A DNA stretch of 10,708 bases from Prevotellaceae bacterium (lineage in GTDB: Bacteria; Bacteroidota; Bacteroidia; Bacteroidales; UBA932): positions 1-10,708 of the forward strand of contig JAIRXY010000137.1 in assembly GCA_031268055.1 (NCBI GenBank). The letters run 5' to 3'. The notes under the pieces were generated by a model, which was not told the origin of the DNA, ran no database searches, and saw only the letters and a list, made by a program, of their open reading frames with translations. The position numbers and the translations under genes are program-made. Of this stretch, positions 7,688 to 10,708 are shown piece by piece. Each line of letters begins with the position of its first letter. Positions within the stretch are counted from its first letter, which is position 1.

Positions 7688-7693
7688 AGGAGA
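7688..7693 (+). promoter_or_regulatory. Shine-Dalgarno site setting the GH43 start
   Basis: AGGAGA lies 9 bases before the ATG at 7703. Most starts in this window have no such site. It supports 7703 over the upstream in-frame ATG codons at 7523 and 7625. Confidence 0.65.
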
Positions 7694-7702
7694 TCTGAAT
7701 TT

Positions 7703-8671
7703 ATGAAGCAAGCAAGATACTTGGTTCCGGGTGATTACATGGCAGACCCTGCCGTGCACGTATTTGACGGAAAGCTGTACATCTATCCGTCGCACGACCG
7801 CGAAAGCGGCATCCCCGAAAACGACAACGGCGACCATTTTGACATGAACGACTACCATGTCTTTTCCTTGGAGGACGTAGAGCGTGGCGCGGTCACCGAC
7901 CACGGCGTTGCGCTGCGGGTTGAGGATATTCCCTGGGCTGGCCGCCAGCTGTGGGACTGCGACGTGGCGCGCAAAAACGGAAAGTACTACATGTACTTTC
8001 CGCTGAAAGACAAGAACGATATTTTTCGCATTGGCGTAGCGGTAGCCGACAGCCCCGAAGGGCCTTTTACCCCGCAGCCCGACCCCATCCGCGGCAGCTA
8101 CAGCATTGACCCTGCCGTTCTGGAGGAAAACGGACAGTACTACATGTACTTTGGCGGCATCTGGGGAGGGCAGCTGCAACGCTACCGCGGCAACAAGGCG
8201 CTGGAATCCGCGGCCTTCCCCGCAGACGGCGAGGCGTCGATTGCGCCAAAGGTTGTCCTGCTAAGCGACGACATGCTCGGATTTGCCGAGGAGCCGCGCG
8301 ACCTGATTATCCTCGACCCAGACGGCAAGCCCCTCGCGCAGGGCGATACGGAGCGCCGATTCTTCGAGGCCTCGTGGATGCATAAGTACAGGGGAAGATA
8401 CTACTACTCCTACTCCACCGGAGATACGCATAAAATTTGCTACGCCGTTGGCGACAATCCCTACGGCCCGTTTACCTATCAGGGCGTAATCTTGCCCCCC
8501 GTGCTTGGCTGGACTACGCACCACGCCATTGTTGAGTACAAAGGGAAGTGGTATCTCTTTCACCACGATTGCGTCCCATCGGGAGGTAAAACGTGGCTGA
8601 GAAGCCTGAAGGTGGTGGAGCTGGAGTACAGCGAAGATGGAGCAATAGCGCCCGTTGCCTCCCACTCGTAG
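7703..8671 (+). CDS. GH43 beta-xylosidase / alpha-L-arabinofuranosidase, cytoplasmic
   Basis: This 322-residue single-domain GH43 enzyme starts at ATG 7703. The frame is open back to 7523, but the extra 60 residues are Arg/Pro-rich repeat-derived sequence, while homology-like sequence (MKQARYLVPGDYMADPAVHVF) begins exactly at 7703 behind a Shine-Dalgarno site. The three GH43 acidic residues are visible: general base D15 (ADPAV), D136 that tunes the acid (YSIDPAV), and general acid E222 (RRFFEASWMH). WTTHHAIVEYKGKWYLFHHD is the usual family end strand. No signal peptide is present, so it should act in the cytoplasm on imported xylo- or arabinoxylo-oligosaccharides. It follows the GH10 gene by 204 bases and is probably in the same transcript. 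Family assignment is firm. Xylosidase versus arabinofuranosidase activity is not readable from sequence; from recollection, close relatives sit in Bacteroides/Prevotella xylan operons with GH10 and a GPH transporter. Confidence 0.92.
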   Translation: MKQARYLVPGDYMADPAVHVFDGKLYIYPSHDRESGIPENDNGDHFDMNDYHVFSLEDVERGAVTDHGVALRVEDIPWAGRQLWDCDVARKNGKYYMYFPLKDKNDIFRIGVAVADSPEGPFTPQPDPIRGSYSIDPAVLEENGQYYMYFGGIWGGQLQRYRGNKALESAAFPADGEASIAPKVVLLSDDMLGFAEEPRDLIILDPDGKPLAQGDTERRFFEASWMHKYRGRYYYSYSTGDTHKICYAVGDNPYGPFTYQGVILPPVLGWTTHHAIVEYKGKWYLFHHDCVPSGGKTWLRSLKVVELEYSEDGAIAPVASHS

Positions 8672-8817
8672 ATTATTCGGGTAATAAATGCAACCGTATT
8701 TGTCCTTTTTGGGGAAAATCTTTTAGCCCTTTTCGGTTTTCAGCTTTGGTTTCCCGCAGTGTTGACAAAATCACGGAACTTAACTTTTTTTATTAGCCCT
8801 AATCCTCCAATAATGTG

Positions 8818-8825
8818 TAATTTTG
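8818..8825 (+). promoter_or_regulatory. Probable Bacteroidetes -7 promoter element of gap
   Basis: TAATTTTG is an exact match to the Bacteroidetes primary sigma factor -7 consensus TAnnTTTG. It lies 49 bases before the gap start codon, implying a 5' leader of roughly 40 bases. No clear TTTG -33 element sits at the expected distance; only a weak TTAG is present at 8793-8796. The rest of the 203-base gap between the GH43 and gap genes shows no gene or terminator hairpin. Confidence 0.55.
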
Positions 8826-8859
8826 CCACGATTTTTAACAAGGGTAAACTGACCCATAA

Positions 8860-9882
<1,023 letters not shown>

Positions 9883-9923
9883 TTTTTGCCGATACCGGCA
9901 TACATACACCTTCGCAAAAAACG

Positions 9924-9956
9924 AAAAAGGCTTGCACCACCATGCAAGCCTTTTTT
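9924..9956 (+). terminator. Strong intrinsic terminator, probably bidirectional
   Basis: A 13-bp perfect stem, 9924-9936 with 9943-9955 (core AAGGCTTGCA), closes around the loop CCACCA and ends in a T-run. The A-run on the left side gives a T-run on the other strand, so it can end both gap and the convergent gene at 10038. Confidence 0.88.
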
Positions 9957-10037
9957 GCTGTGAGCTTGTTTTCCCTGCGTGGGATTATTTTCTCAAATTG
10001 GTTATCAAAAAATTATATTGCAATGGGCATTTTGGTA

Positions 10038-10708
10038 TCACTTCTTGCAGCTATCCATTATTTCGGTTTGCAGGTTGATGGATTCCTCGTGAACAAGCTC
10101 CAGCAGGCGCTTGGTGAACTCGTAGCTTAGCCCCATGACCATAGCTAAGCGGCACCGCTTTTCCAAAATTTCTTCCCAGCGGTTAAGCTGCAAGACCATC
10201 AAGTTGTGGTCTTTTTTGTACTGTCCTATTTTTTTAGATATGCTCATGCGCTGCGCCATCGACTGAAAAATGGTTTCGTCAATCATGTCTATCTGCTGCC
10301 GGTAGGCTTCGAGCTCGCTGCGCTGCTCCGGCTTCACAGGGCTAATTTCGCGCAGCTGTAGCGCGTATATCATCTGGGCGTAAGCGCTGGGCAGGAGCTG
10401 CTGCTCGGCGTCGCTCTTTGCTACGCAGGGGTTGTTGTGCACCTCCACCATGAGGCCGTCCATGTTTAAGTCCAGCGCTTTTTGCGCCACCAGCGGGACA
10501 AGGTCGCGCTTTCCTGCAATGTGGCTGGGGTCGCAAATGATGGGCAGCGAAGGGCAGAGCGTTTTGAGCTCAATGGCCATGCTCCACACAGGCTCGTTGC
10601 GGTACACCGATTTTTCGTAGGCCGAAAATCCGCGATGAATAGCCGCCAGCTGGGTAATGCCGGCGCGGTTGATGCGCTCCAGCGCTCCCACCCAGAGCTG
10701 TAAATCGG
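10038..10708 (-). CDS. Bifunctional DAHP synthase / chorismate mutase (type II), 5' part outside the window
   Basis: This is the C-terminal 223 residues of an aromatic amino acid biosynthesis fusion; the gene continues past the right edge. In-frame residues DLQLWVGALERINRAG precede the first possible internal start (GTG at 10691), so that GTG is not the true start. The first part (to about 10345) is the end of a type I-beta, KDO8P synthase-like DAHP synthase: AAIHRGFS, CDPSHIAGKR and the metal-site GLMVEVHNNP. The second part (about 10335 to 10041) is an AroQ-type chorismate mutase helix bundle: ELEAYRQQIDMIDETI, RMSISKKIGQYKK and QLNRWEEI, with the expected Arg and Lys residues for binding chorismate. 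The first activity condenses PEP with erythrose-4-phosphate; the second converts chorismate to prephenate. Such fusions are common in Bacteroidetes, and the mutase part often gives feedback control. The stop is TGA at 10040-10038. Confidence 0.93.
   Translation of the reverse strand, partial: DLQLWVGALERINRAGITQLAAIHRGFSAYEKSVYRNEPVWSMAIELKTLCPSLPIICDPSHIAGKRDLVPLVAQKALDLNMDGLMVEVHNNPCVAKSDAEQQLLPSAYAQMIYALQLREISPVKPEQRSELEAYRQQIDMIDETIFQSMAQRMSISKKIGQYKKDHNLMVLQLNRWEEILEKRCRLAMVMGLSYEFTKRLLELVHEESINLQTEIMDSCKK

Noticed and set aside
9942..10130. A 62-codon + strand frame after gap
   Set aside because: It starts inside the terminator hairpin and runs antisense into the chorismate mutase gene; no support.

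Overview
The window reads as a Bacteroidetes (probably Bacteroidales-type) chromosome segment. The supporting signs are A-rich translation starts with few Shine-Dalgarno sites, a small Bacteroidales-style lipoprotein, an exact match to the Bacteroidetes -7 promoter element (TAnnTTTG) before gap, a DAHP synthase/chorismate mutase fusion, and AATTAAG-type microrepeats at gene ends. I cannot place it to genus.

Layout. Positions 1-651 are AT-rich and hold a 62-residue secreted fragment, which looks like the N-terminus of a longer exported protease-type protein, and a 137-residue lipoprotein. From about 760 the DNA becomes clearly GC-rich and carries a glucuronoxylan-degradation locus, all on the + strand. 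It contains a giant secreted GH115 alpha-glucuronidase fused to a CE15 glucuronoyl esterase (673-4608), a GPH-family sugar:cation symporter (4935-6353), a GH10 endo-xylanase lipoprotein (6377-7498) and a GH43 xylosidase/arabinofuranosidase without signal peptide (7703-8671). Housekeeping genes follow: gap (8875-9882), a strong probably bidirectional terminator, and a convergent DAHP synthase/chorismate mutase gene that runs off the right edge (10038-10708, - strand).

How the genes fit together (inference from families and export signals). The CE15 domain would cut ester bonds on the carboxyl of (4-O-methyl-)glucuronic acid side chains, and the GH115 domain would then remove the same sugar from xylan. 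GH10 would cut the backbone outside the cytoplasm, the GPH symporter would import the oligosaccharides, and the cytoplasmic GH43 would trim them to pentoses. No SusC/SusD pair or regulator lies in the window.

Besides the genes, two non-coding structures stand out. One is a 205-bp element at 4638-4842: near-perfect 36-bp inverted repeats, each itself a palindrome, enclosing 23-bp tandem repeats that can each form a hairpin. The other is a GC-rich repeat cluster with a perfect 14-bp-stem hairpin (7558-7611) between the GH10 and GH43 genes. I saw no tRNA, rRNA, CRISPR array or transposase gene. The most unusual items are the GH115-CE15 fusion and the composite palindromic element, not a wholly unknown system.
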